A stretch of 25,508 bases of DNA from NCBI GenBank assembly GCA_958423465.1, contig CATZRD010000035.1, forward strand, positions 1-25,508, given 5' to 3'. This DNA comes from an uncultured Oscillospiraceae bacterium. Its GTDB lineage: Bacteria; Bacillota; Clostridia; Oscillospirales; Oscillospiraceae. Below the pieces are notes generated by a model that was given only the letters and a program-made list of their open reading frames with translations, made no database searches and was not told where the DNA came from. Below, piece after piece: positions 7,483 to 15,138 of the stretch. Both the position numbers and the translations under genes were made by a program. Numbering within the stretch: the first letter of the stretch is position 1; every line of letters starts with the position of its first letter.

Positions 7483-8484
7483 TTGGCGAAGAGACTGAAG
7501 GATACGGATTATCTGTTTATCTCCACCTGCCTCCGGGCCAAGGAGAGAAATATGCTCACGGCGGCCCGGATGGAGCGGATGATCGACGCCGCCACGCCGG
7601 CTGACGCCGTCAAGGTCCTCCAGGAGATCGGCTACGGGGAGTTTTCCCCGGACAGCGACCGGGAGCTGAACGCCGCCCTGACCCGGGAGCGGGAGCGCAT
7701 GTTCGCCGACCTGTACCGGTTCGTTCCGGACCGGTCGGTGGTGGACGTGTTCAAAGTCAAGTACGACTACCACAATATCAAGGCCCTGCTGAAGGCCCAG
7801 GCCATGGACGTGGACGGGAAGCGCCTGCTCATCGACGCGGGCCGCGTCCTGGCGGAGGACCTGGCCCGGGCGGTGGCGGAGGGGAACTTCGGCGCGCTGC
7901 CCCCCGCCCTGGCGTCCGCGGCGAAGGAGGCCTATGAGACGCTTTCCGCCACCGGCGATCCCCAGCTGGCGGACTTCCTCCTGGACAGAACCTATTTCCA
8001 GGAGATGCTCGCCCTGGCGAAGGACTCCGGCAGCCAGCTGCTGACGGACTACGTCCGCGCCAGCATCGACAGCGCCAACCTCCGGACGGTGGTGCGCACC
8101 CTGCGGATGAAGGGCGGCGACAAGATGCTTCGGAAGGTAGTCTTTTTTGAGGGCGGCCGGGTCCCGGCGGTGGACATTCTGGCCGGGGCTGTCGGCGGCG
8201 ACGTGGAGGGGCTGTTCCGCTCCTCCGCCATGCGCCGCGCGGCCCAGCTGGGCGCCGAGGCCGCCAAGGGCGGCAGCCTGACCGCCTTTGAAAAGGCCTG
8301 CGACGACGCGGTCACCGCCGTGGCGGCGGGGGCCAAGTCCGTTCCCTTCGGGGTGGAGACGGTCATCGGCTACCTGGTGGCCAAGGAGATCGAGTTTACG
8401 GCGGTGCGCATCATCATGTCCGGCCGTATGGCGGGCGTCAGCGGCGACACCATCCGGGAAAGGCTGCGTGAGGCATATGTATAA
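7483..8484 (+). CDS. ntpC: V/A-type ATPase subunit C (central stalk to rotor connector)
   Basis: Funnel-shaped subunit that links the central stalk to the K ring (AC39/d-type family). The best start is the TTG at 7483, because AAGGAGG at 7468-7474 lies 8 nt upstream and the product, 333 residues, then starts A-K-R-L-K-D-T-D-Y-L-F, matching family length. Earlier in-frame starts lie inside the ntpE coding region and give an unconserved extension. Family features include V-V-D-V-F-K-V-K-Y-D-Y-H-N-I-K and the mid-protein R-A-S-I-D-S-A-N-L motif. It overlaps the next gene by 8 nt. The unusual start codon may lower expression, which fits a single-copy subunit. Confidence 0.92.
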   Translation: MAKRLKDTDYLFISTCLRAKERNMLTAARMERMIDAATPADAVKVLQEIGYGEFSPDSDRELNAALTRERERMFADLYRFVPDRSVVDVFKVKYDYHNIKALLKAQAMDVDGKRLLIDAGRVLAEDLARAVAEGNFGALPPALASAAKEAYETLSATGDPQLADFLLDRTYFQEMLALAKDSGSQLLTDYVRASIDSANLRTVVRTLRMKGGDKMLRKVVFFEGGRVPAVDILAGAVGGDVEGLFRSSAMRRAAQLGAEAAKGGSLTAFEKACDDAVTAVAAGAKSVPFGVETVIGYLVAKEIEFTAVRIIMSGRMAGVSGDTIRERLREAYV

Positions 8485-8785
8485 GATCGCGGTCCTGGGG
8501 GATCGGGACAGTGTGATGGGCTTCAAGGCCCTGGGGCTGGACACCTGCTTCGCGGAGAACGCGGAGGAGGCCCGCCGGACGCTGCACCGCCTGGCCCGGG
8601 AGGAGTACGCCATCATCTATATCACCGAGCAGCTGGCGGGCCAGCTGGAGGCGGATATCGAGCGATACAAGACCCAGGTGACCCCGGCGGTCATTCTGAT
8701 CCCCGGCAGGGGAGGCTCTCTGGGCCTGGGGGCCAAGGCCCTCCAGGACGCCGTGGAGCGGGCCGTGGGCGCGGACATCGCGTAA
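8477..8785 (+). CDS. V/A-type ATPase subunit F (central stalk; NtpG in E. hirae naming)
   Basis: Small central-stalk subunit that associates with subunit D. It has 102 residues, the typical size, starts M-Y-K-I-A-V-L-G-D-R-D-S-V-M-G-F, and contains E-E-Y-A-I-I-Y-I-T-E and V-I-L-I-P, all standard for subunit F. The ATG lies inside the end of ntpC (8-nt overlap), so translation is probably coupled. Confidence 0.95.
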   Translation: MYKIAVLGDRDSVMGFKALGLDTCFAENAEEARRTLHRLAREEYAIIYITEQLAGQLEADIERYKTQVTPAVILIPGRGGSLGLGAKALQDAVERAVGADIA

Positions 8786-8836
8786 AAAGCAAAAAAAACG
8801 GGAAGCCTTCAAATTTACAAGAAAGGCAGTGAAGCA

Positions 8837-10615
8837 ATGAGCCAAGGAAAGATCATCAAGGTCTCCGGCCCCCTGGTGGTGGCCGACGGTCTGGCCGGCG
8901 CCAACATGGCGGACGTGGTCCGGGTGGGCGAGCAGCGCCTGATCGGGGAGATCCTGAATATGACCGGCGACCGGGCCTCCATCCAGGTCTATGAGGAGAC
9001 CAGCGGCCTGGGGCCCGGGGCCGCGGTGGAGTCCACCGGCGCGCCCCTCAGCGTGGAGCTGGGGCCGGGCATCATCGAGAACATCTACGACGGCATCCAG
9101 CGCCCCCTGGAGGAGATCGTCAAAAAGATCGGCTCCAACCTGGCCAGAGGCGTGGAGGTCCCCGCCCTGAGCCGGGAGAAGAAGTGGGCCTATACCCCCG
9201 TGGCCAGGGTGGGCGACCGGGTGACCGGCGGCGACGTGCTGGGCACCGTCCCGGAGACCGAGGTGGTGCTCCACAAGATCATGGTCCCCAACGGCGTCAG
9301 CGGCACCCTGGAGTGGGCCATCCAGCCCGGCGACTACACCATCGAGGAGGTGGTGGCCCGGGTCCGGACCGAGAGCGGCGAGACCAAAGAGCTGACTATG
9401 GTCCAGAAGTGGCCCGTCCGTGTGGGCCGCCCCTATAAGAAGAAGTTCAACCCCGTCACCCCCCTCCAGTCCGGCCAGCGGATCATCGACACCATGTTCC
9501 CCATCGCCAAGGGCGGCACCGCCGCCGTGCCCGGGCCCTTCGGCTCCGGCAAGACCGTGGTCCAGCACCAGCTGGCCAAGTGGTCCGACGTGGACATCGT
9601 GGTGTATGTGGGCTGCGGCGAGCGGGGCAACGAGATGACCGACGTGCTCCGGGAGTTCCCGGAGCTTCAGGACCCCCGCACCGGGGAGAGCCTGATGAAG
9701 CGGACGGTGCTCATCGCCAACACCTCCGATATGCCCGTGGCCGCCCGGGAGGCGTCGGTCTATACCGGCATCACCATCGCCGAGTACTTCCGGGACATGG
9801 GCTACGACGTGGCCGTCATCGCCGACTCCACCTCCCGCTGGGCCGAAGCCCTGCGTGAGATGAGCGGCCGTCTGGAGGAGATGCCCGGCGAGGAGGGCTA
9901 CCCCGCGTACCTGGCCAGCCGCCTGGCCCAGTTCTACGAGCGGGCGGGCGTGGTCTCCTGCATGGGCAGCGGGGAGCGGAAGGGGAGCCTCACCGCCGTG
10001 GGCGCCGTGTCGCCTCCCGGCGGCGACCTCTCCGAGCCTGTCAGTCAGGGCACCATGCGCATCGTCAAGGTGTTCTGGTCCCTGGACGCCTCCCTGGCCT
10101 ACCGCCGCCACTTCCCCGCCATCAACTGGCTGAACTCCTACTCCCTGTATCTGGACACCATGAAGCCCTGGTTCGACGAGCATTTGGGCCCCGCCTTTAT
10201 GGAAAACCGGAACAAGGCCATGAGCATCCTCCAGGAGGAGAACGAGCTGAACGAGATCGTCCAGCTGGTGGGCAAGGACTCCCTCAGCCCCGCCGACCAG
10301 CTCACCCTGGAGACCGCCAAGATGGTCCGGGAGGACTTTTTGCAGCAGAACGCCTTTATGGACGTGGACAGCTACTCCAGCCATGACCGGCAGATGCGCC
10401 TGCTGGGGCTGATCATCGACTATGACCGGCTGGCCCGGGAGGCCGTGGCCAAGGGCGCCCGCCTGACGGATCTGCTGTCCATCCCCGCCAAGGAGCAGAT
10501 CGGCCGGGCCAAGAGCGTGGACGCGGACAGCTATGTCCAGGCCTATGCCGACATCGCCCAGGCCATGGCGGAGCAGATCAACGCTGCCGTGGAGAAAGCA
10601 GGTGCTGAGCTATGA
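8837..10615 (+). CDS. ntpA: V/A-type ATPase catalytic subunit A
   Basis: ATP-hydrolysing subunit of the head, present in three copies. It has 592 residues, normal length. It includes the insertion typical of subunit A (about 110-190), the Walker A loop G-P-F-G-S-G-K-T at 233-240, the catalytic glutamate region G-E-R-G-N-E (E262), and S-R-W-A-E-A-L-R-E-M. The start follows AAAGGCAGTGAAG. It overlaps the start of ntpB by 4 nt (ATGA). Confidence 0.98.
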   Translation: MSQGKIIKVSGPLVVADGLAGANMADVVRVGEQRLIGEILNMTGDRASIQVYEETSGLGPGAAVESTGAPLSVELGPGIIENIYDGIQRPLEEIVKKIGSNLARGVEVPALSREKKWAYTPVARVGDRVTGGDVLGTVPETEVVLHKIMVPNGVSGTLEWAIQPGDYTIEEVVARVRTESGETKELTMVQKWPVRVGRPYKKKFNPVTPLQSGQRIIDTMFPIAKGGTAAVPGPFGSGKTVVQHQLAKWSDVDIVVYVGCGERGNEMTDVLREFPELQDPRTGESLMKRTVLIANTSDMPVAAREASVYTGITIAEYFRDMGYDVAVIADSTSRWAEALREMSGRLEEMPGEEGYPAYLASRLAQFYERAGVVSCMGSGERKGSLTAVGAVSPPGGDLSEPVSQGTMRIVKVFWSLDASLAYRRHFPAINWLNSYSLYLDTMKPWFDEHLGPAFMENRNKAMSILQEENELNEIVQLVGKDSLSPADQLTLETAKMVREDFLQQNAFMDVDSYSSHDRQMRLLGLIIDYDRLAREAVAKGARLTDLLSIPAKEQIGRAKSVDADSYVQAYADIAQAMAEQINAAVEKAGAEL

Positions 10616-11991
10616 TCAAGGAATACCGTACCATACACGAGATCTCCGGACCCCTGATGGTGGTGGAGCACGTGGAGGGCGTCACCTTCGACGAACTGGC
10701 GGAGATCCAGCTCCCCGACGGCAGCGTCCGCCGCTGCCAGGTGCTGGAGGTCAACGGCGACAGGGCCGTGGTCCAGCTCTTCGAGTCCTCCGCGGGCATC
10801 AACCTGCGGGATTCCAAGATCCGCTTTCTGGGCCATCCCCTCCAGCTGGGCGTCAGCGCCGACATGCTGGGCCGGGTGTTCAACGGCATGGGACGTCCCA
10901 TCGACGGCGGCCCCGATATCCTGCCGGACAAGTACATGGATATCAACGGCCTGCCCATGAATCCCGCCGCCCGGGACTACCCCAACGAGTTTATCCAGAC
11001 CGGCATCAGCACCATTGACGGGCTGAATACCCTGGTCCGCGGCCAGAAGCTGCCCATCTTCTCCGCCTCCGGCCTGCCCCACGCCCAGCTTGCCGCCCAG
11101 ATCGCCCGCCAGGCCAAGGTCCTGGGGGATGAGAGCGCCAACTTCGCCGTGGTGTTCGCCGCCATCGGCATCACCTTTGAGGAGTCGGAGTACTTCGTCA
11201 ATGAGTTCAAGCGCACCGGCGCCATCGACCGGACGGTGCTCTTCACCAACCTGGCCAACGACCCCGCCGTGGAGCGGATCGCCACTCCCCGCATGGCCCT
11301 CACCGCCGCGGAGTATCTGGCCTTTGAGAAGGATATGCATGTGCTGGTGATCCTTACGGACATCACCAACTACGCCGAGGCCCTGCGGGAGGTCTCCGCC
11401 GCCAAGAAGGAGGTCCCCGGCCGCCGCGGCTACCCCGGCTACCTCTACACCGACCTTGCCAGCATGTACGAGCGGGCCGGGCGGAAGCTGGGCTGCAAGG
11501 GCTCCATCACCATGATCCCCATCCTGACCATGCCGGAGGACGACAAGACCCACCCCATCCCCGACCTCACCGGCTATATCACCGAGGGCCAGATCATCCT
11601 CAGCCGGGACCTGTACCGGAAGGGCGTGCTGCCGCCGGTGGACGTGCTGCCCTCCCTGAGCCGTCTGAAGGACAAGGGCATCGGCGTGGGCAAGACACGG
11701 GAGGACCACGCCGCCACCATGAACCAGCTCTTTGCCGCCTACGCCACCGGCAAGGAGGCCAAGGAACTGATGACCATTCTGGGCGAGTCCGCCCTGACCC
11801 CCACGGACCTGCTGTACGCCAAGTTCGCCGATGAGTTCGAGAAGCGGTATGTCAGCCAGGGCCAGGAGGAGAACCGCAGCATCCAGGAGACCCTGGATCT
11901 GGGCTGGGAGCTGCTGAGCATCCTGCCCCGGGGCGAGCTGAAGCGGATCAAGCAGGACATGATCGACAAGTACCTGCCGAAAAAGGACTGA
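10612..11991 (+). CDS. ntpB: V/A-type ATPase non-catalytic subunit B
   Basis: Partner of subunit A in the hexameric head. It has 459 residues. The P-loop position is degenerate (F-S-A-S-G-L-P-H-A-Q instead of GxxGxGKT), the hallmark of subunit B. It keeps the arginine-finger segment L-P-S-L-S-R-L-K-D-K-G-I-G that completes the catalytic site of A. It overlaps ntpA by 4 nt. A hairpin and a 64-nt gap separate it from ntpD. Confidence 0.98.
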   Translation: MIKEYRTIHEISGPLMVVEHVEGVTFDELAEIQLPDGSVRRCQVLEVNGDRAVVQLFESSAGINLRDSKIRFLGHPLQLGVSADMLGRVFNGMGRPIDGGPDILPDKYMDINGLPMNPAARDYPNEFIQTGISTIDGLNTLVRGQKLPIFSASGLPHAQLAAQIARQAKVLGDESANFAVVFAAIGITFEESEYFVNEFKRTGAIDRTVLFTNLANDPAVERIATPRMALTAAEYLAFEKDMHVLVILTDITNYAEALREVSAAKKEVPGRRGYPGYLYTDLASMYERAGRKLGCKGSITMIPILTMPEDDKTHPIPDLTGYITEGQIILSRDLYRKGVLPPVDVLPSLSRLKDKGIGVGKTREDHAATMNQLFAAYATGKEAKELMTILGESALTPTDLLYAKFADEFEKRYVSQGQEENRSIQETLDLGWELLSILPRGELKRIKQDMIDKYLPKKD

Positions 11992-11992
11992 T

Positions 11993-12026
11993 GTCCCCGG
12001 GGCCGCCGGGAGCGGCCGCGGGGGAC
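11993..12026 (+). other. Intercistronic hairpin between ntpB and ntpD
   Basis: The outer stem GTCCCC/GGGGAC (11993-11998 with 12021-12026) and inner stem GGCCGC/GCGGCC (12001-12006 with 12012-12017) enclose the loop CGGGA. No T-run follows. It lies directly after the ntpB stop and could protect the A-B mRNA end or reduce readthrough to D, which is needed in one-third the amount of A and B. That role is inference. Confidence 0.55.
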
Positions 12027-12055
12027 GGTTTCCCCATGAGGGAAGGAGGTGAACC

Positions 12056-12718
12056 ATGGCTTCTACGACCATCAATCCCACCAGAATGGAGCTGACCCGG
12101 CTGAAGGGGCGGCTGAAGACCGCCGCCCGGGGCCATAAGCTGCTGAAGGACAAGCGGGACGAGCTGATGAAGCAGTTTCTGGAGATCGTGCGCCGGAACC
12201 GGGAGCTGCGGGCCAAGGTGGAGCAGGGGCTGGAGCGGGCCAACGCCGCCTTTACCGTGGCGTCCGCCGTCATGAGCCCGGAGATGCTGGAGCAGGCGCT
12301 GCTCTACCCCAAGCAGAGCGTGGAGCTGGATATGACGTTCAAGAACATCATGTCCGTCAACGTGCCCCAGTACCAGTTCAGGACCCGCAACGACGATCCC
12401 ACGGAGATCTACCCCTACGGCTTCGCCCAGACCTCCGGCGAGCTGGACGCCGCTCTGGAGGAGCTGGCGGCGGTGTTCCAGGATATGCTGGAGCTGGCCC
12501 AGGTGGAGAAGACCATGCAGCTGCTGGCGGAGGATATCGAAAAGACCCGCCGCCGGGTCAACGCCCTGGAATATGTGATGATCCCGGACTTCCAGCAGAA
12601 GATCCGCTATATCTCCATGAAGCTGGAGGAAAACGAGCGGGGCAACATCACCCGCCTGATGAAAGTCAAGGACATGATCCTGGCCGAGGCCCACCAGTTC
12701 AAGGAGCCGGCGGGATAA
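12056..12718 (+). CDS. ntpD: V/A-type ATPase subunit D (central rotor shaft)
   Basis: Rotating axle of the head. It has 220 residues, almost all helical, with long N- and C-terminal helices forming an antiparallel coiled coil. The N-terminal T-R-M-E-L-T-R-L-K-G-R-L and the C-terminal R-R-V-N-A-L-E-Y are characteristic of subunit D. A strong ribosome-binding site AAGGAGGT (12043-12050) sits 5 nt before the ATG. Last gene of the operon, followed by a terminator. Confidence 0.96.
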   Translation: MASTTINPTRMELTRLKGRLKTAARGHKLLKDKRDELMKQFLEIVRRNRELRAKVEQGLERANAAFTVASAVMSPEMLEQALLYPKQSVELDMTFKNIMSVNVPQYQFRTRNDDPTEIYPYGFAQTSGELDAALEELAAVFQDMLELAQVEKTMQLLAEDIEKTRRRVNALEYVMIPDFQQKIRYISMKLEENERGNITRLMKVKDMILAEAHQFKEPAG

Positions 12719-12742
12719 GAGAGAGACCCGAGGATGCAGACG

Positions 12743-12781
12743 ACCACGCCCCCGGCCATAGGCCGGGGGCGTGGTCCTTTG
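12743..12781 (+). terminator. Rho-independent terminator of the V/A-ATPase operon
   Basis: A perfect 15-bp stem (12743-12757 with 12761-12775), loop ATA, is followed by CCTTTTG. It lies between the convergent ntpD and ridA genes. Confidence 0.9.
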
Positions 12782-12814
12782 CCATGGTCCTTTTGCCGCG
12801 GGGAAAGACGCTGC

Positions 12815-13183
12815 TCACTTCACCGCGATGGCCTCGATCTCACAGAGGACGCCCTTGGGCAGGTCCCTCACTGCCACGCAGCTCCGGGCGGGCTTGGAGG
12901 TGAAGTAGCGGGCGTAGACCTGGTTGAAGGCGGCGAAGTCCGCCATGTCCGCCAGGAAGCAGGTGGTTTTAAAGACCCGCTCCAGGCCTACGCCGGCGGC
13001 GGCGAGGACGGCGGCCACGTTTTTGCAGCTCTGCTCCGCCTGGGCCTCGATGCCGGCGGGGATCTGGCCGCCGGTGGGGTCCACGGGGATCTGGCCGGAG
13101 GTAAAGACAAGGCCGTTCACCTCATAGCCCTGGCTGTAGGGGCCGATGGCGGCGGGGGCGTTTTTGGTTTCCAGTACGTTCAT
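12815..13183 (-). CDS. ridA: RidA family 2-iminobutanoate/2-iminopropanoate deaminase
   Basis: Hydrolyses reactive enamine/imine intermediates (such as 2-aminoacrylate) released by PLP enzymes, giving 2-oxoacids and ammonia. It has 122 residues starting M-N-V-L-E-T-K-N-A-P-A-A-I-G-P-Y-S-Q. Family marks are the I-G-P-Y-S-Q start, G-Q-I-P-V-D-P-T-G-G, and the active-site arginine in P-A-R-S-C-V. The C-terminal E-I-E-A-I-A-V is typical. The start at 13183 is chosen because GGAGG precedes it and the protein begins at the conserved N-terminus. It lies 33 nt behind a C-S lyase gene on the same strand, a plausible source of its substrate. Confidence 0.93.
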   Translation of the reverse strand: MNVLETKNAPAAIGPYSQGYEVNGLVFTSGQIPVDPTGGQIPAGIEAQAEQSCKNVAAVLAAAGVGLERVFKTTCFLADMADFAAFNQVYARYFTSKPARSCVAVRDLPKGVLCEIEAIAVK

Positions 13184-13216
13184 GCTGCATCCTCCTTCAG
13201 GCAAATCAACATCGTT

Positions 13217-14425
13217 TCAGGCGTTGAACACATACTTGTCCAGCCGGTCAAAGGCCTCCCGGACCCGGCTGAGGGGCAGGGCCAGGTTCATGCGGATGTG
13301 GCAGGGCCCGTTGAAGGGGCGGCCGTCCTGCCAGTATACCCCCACGTCCCAGCCCGCCCGCAGGAGCTGATCCAGGGACCGGCCGTGGGCCTCGCACCAC
13401 CGGGCGCAGTCCAGAAACAGCATATAGGTCCCCTCCGGACGAAAGACCTCCACACCCGGGAAGCGGCTGGCGACAGCGCCGCAGGCGAAGTCGATGTTGT
13501 CCGCCAGGACCTGGCACAGCTCGTCCGCCCACTGCTGCCCCTGGGGGCTGTAGGCGCCGATGAGGGCGTGCATGGACAGCACGTTCATGGAGTTGTAGTG
13601 GCACAGGGAGGACTCCTTCTCCATACGCTCCCGCAGCCGCCGGTCGTACACGATGTGGTAGCTGCCCACCAGCCCCGCCAGGTTGAAGGTCTTGGAGGGG
13701 GCGTAGAGGGCCACCGTGCGGGCCCGGGCGTCCTCGCTGACGGACTGGGTGGGGACGTGCCGGAGGCCGGGGCGGATGATGTCGGACCAGATCTCGTCGG
13801 AGACCACGGATACATCGTATTTTTCGCACAGGGCCATGAACCGCTCCACCTCCCAGCGCTCCCACACCCGGCCGCAGGGGTTGTGGGGGGAGCAGAACAC
13901 GGCGGCGTGGATCTTGTGCTCCACGATCTTCTTTTCCATGTCGTCGAAGTCCATGCGCCAGACGCCGGATTCGTCCCGGACCAGGGGAGAGTGGACCATG
14001 TGATAGCCGTTGTTGGTCAGGCTGCCGGTAAAGCCGATGTAGGTGGGGGTGTGGAGCAGCACGCTGTCGCCCCGGGAGCAGAGCACGTTCAGGGCGCTGA
14101 CCACGCCGCCCAGCACACCGTTTTCATAGCCGATGTGCTCCTTTGTCAGGCCGGTGACGCCGTTGCGGACCTCCTGCCACCGGATGATGGCGCGGAAATA
14201 GTCCTCGCTGGGCATGAAGTAGCCGTAGTGTGGCTCCCGGGCCCGGCGGAGGATGGCCTCGGAAACCGCGGGGCAGACGGGAAAGTTCATGTCCGCCACC
14301 CACATGGGGATGATATCGAACCCCTCCCGGGGCAGAGGCATGGCGTCGGGGCCGGACCCGATAAGGTCCAGAGCCAGGGCGTCGTGGCCGCGGCGGTCCA
14401 TGACGCTGGTAAAATCATACTGCAT
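13217..14425 (-). CDS. PLP-dependent C-S lyase (MalY/PatB family cystathionine beta-lyase)
   Basis: Fold-type I PLP enzyme that splits C-S bonds in cystathionine, cysteine or related thioethers, giving a thiol, pyruvate and ammonia via 2-aminoacrylate. It has 402 residues with the start at 14425 (AAAGGA about 11 nt upstream). Family marks are P-M-W-V-A-D-M-N-F near 40-48, Y-G-Y-F near 67-70, S-P-H-N-P-C-G-R-V-W with N182, S-D-E-I-W-S-D with D210, and the Schiff-base lysine K245 in A-P-S-K-T-F-N-L-A-G. A C-terminal arginine in R-M-N-L-A would bind the substrate carboxylate. First gene of a two-gene unit with ridA. MalY-type enzymes can also bind regulators. The exact substrate cannot be read from sequence. 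Confidence 0.9.
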   Translation of the reverse strand: MQYDFTSVMDRRGHDALALDLIGSGPDAMPLPREGFDIIPMWVADMNFPVCPAVSEAILRRAREPHYGYFMPSEDYFRAIIRWQEVRNGVTGLTKEHIGYENGVLGGVVSALNVLCSRGDSVLLHTPTYIGFTGSLTNNGYHMVHSPLVRDESGVWRMDFDDMEKKIVEHKIHAAVFCSPHNPCGRVWERWEVERFMALCEKYDVSVVSDEIWSDIIRPGLRHVPTQSVSEDARARTVALYAPSKTFNLAGLVGSYHIVYDRRLRERMEKESSLCHYNSMNVLSMHALIGAYSPQGQQWADELCQVLADNIDFACGAVASRFPGVEVFRPEGTYMLFLDCARWCEAHGRSLDQLLRAGWDVGVYWQDGRPFNGPCHIRMNLALPLSRVREAFDRLDKYVFNA

Positions 14426-14455
14426 GGCGTGAGCGTTCCTTTCTGTGTTTGTCCC

Positions 14456-14484
14456 ATTATACGCCAATCCGCCCGCTTTCGCAA
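14456..14484 (-). promoter_or_regulatory. Promoter of the C-S lyase/ridA unit
   Basis: On the minus strand TTGCGA (14484-14479) and a consensus TATAAT (14461-14456) are 17 nt apart. The start of transcription is expected near 14449, about 24 nt before the ATG. Confidence 0.75.
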
Positions 14485-14544
14485 GGCGATTCCGCCGCCG
14501 GGGAGAAAAGTCTTTCACCGGGGCAAAATTCTTTTCCCGGGGCC

Positions 14545-14573
14545 TTTACAAACCGGCGGAGACGTGCTATATT
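14545..14573 (+). promoter_or_regulatory. Promoter of the riboswitch transcript
   Basis: TTTACA (14545-14550), a 17-nt spacer and TATATT (14568-14573) lie directly upstream of the cobalamin-riboswitch-like sequence. The unit faces away from the C-S lyase promoter. Confidence 0.65.
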
Positions 14574-14589
14574 AATAAACAAGAGAATA

Positions 14590-14700
14590 CTGCGTCGCCC
14601 CGCGCCGCGTCAGCGGCCCATGGAATAGGGTGAAATTCCCTGCGAGTCGGTCACTGTGAAGCCTCCCTGGAGAGGATCAGTCAGATACATGGCGGGCGAC
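14590..14700 (+). ncRNA. Cobalamin-type riboswitch aptamer (probable)
   Basis: The closing stem is GTCGCCC (14594-14600) with GGGCGAC (14694-14700). Inside it are a core like that of B12 riboswitches (GGAATAGGGTGAAATTCCCT, 14622-14641), the segment CACTGTGAAGC (14652-14662), and a B12-box-like AGTCAGATACATGGC (14679-14693). The order and spacing fit the AdoCbl/MeCbl riboswitch family, probably a variant, and the domain lacks some peripheral elements of the long form. No cobalamin-related gene follows within the next 400 nt. Confidence 0.72.
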
Positions 14701-15004
14701 GGCACTCCGCCGAAACCGGAAGCGCCGCTTTTCGTTTTGGCCTCGCTGCGTCAGCAGGGGGGCCTTGTGCGTCCTGTGTATCGGTGCGGGGCGCATTTTT
14801 TGCGCGCCGCATGGCTGTGCTTCTCTGCGCGCCGATGGGGCGGCGCCGCAGGAACAGCTCTCCCTCCTTTCACACGCGTCTATATGAAAGCGCCGGAGAG
14901 GCGTTCGGGTCTCAAGACCGCCCGGACGCCTCTTTGGCGCGCTTTTTACCGGGATGGCAGCGGGAAAGCGCCTGATTTTTGTGGGAAAAGGAAAAAGGAC
15001 CGCC
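14701..15004. other. Gene-free stretch behind the riboswitch
   Basis: I see no credible gene here. Open frames exist on the plus strand because of the high GC content, but they lack ribosome-binding sites and family-like sequence. The stretch holds a small GCGCA/TGCGC hairpin near 14798-14812, a terminator-like hairpin at 14897-14933, and an AT-rich region leading into the next promoter. Confidence 0.6.
14897..14940 (+). terminator. Terminator-like hairpin downstream of the riboswitch
   Basis: A 14-bp stem, 14897-14910 with 14920-14933, has two G.U pairs and a nine-base loop. CTTT follows, and a further T-run lies at 14943-14947. It would end the riboswitch transcript before the next promoter. 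Confidence 0.55.
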
Positions 15005-15033
15005 TTGACAAAGCATACGGTTTTCCCTATAAT
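15005..15033 (+). promoter_or_regulatory. Consensus-perfect sigma-A promoter of the GGGtGRT unit
   Basis: TTGACA (15005-15010), exactly 17 nt, TATAAT (15028-15033). Both hexamers match the consensus at all six positions. The predicted start is near 15040, giving a ~100-nt leader with a small GTCCTG/CAGGAC hairpin (about 15085-15105). Confidence 0.92.
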
Positions 15034-15138
15034 TTATATTGCCGGGTAATGGGATTTTCCATTCCGGAAAGCGTTTCGCCATCCGGTCCTGGGACAAGAG
15101 CAGGACTAGTGACAATATGACAGAAAGGAACATCCGCC

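Noticed and set aside
8438..10384. 648-codon open frame on the minus strand opposite ntpA
   Set aside because: Shadow of the catalytic subunit gene caused by high GC content at third positions; no start signal and no recognisable domain.
12734..14575. 613-codon open frame on the plus strand opposite ridA and the C-S lyase gene
   Set aside because: Both minus-strand genes have conserved active-site residues and ribosome-binding sites. The plus frame has neither.
14590..14700. tRNA gene or T-box as explanation for the structured RNA before the GGGtGRT unit
   Set aside because: No T-box sequence (GGTGGAACC) or cloverleaf arms fit, while the GGTGAAATTCC core and B12-box-like end fit a cobalamin aptamer.
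14656..15120. 154-codon plus-strand frame after the riboswitch as its target gene
   Set aside because: It starts inside the aptamer, runs through a terminator-like hairpin and the next promoter, has no ribosome-binding site and shows no protein-family character.
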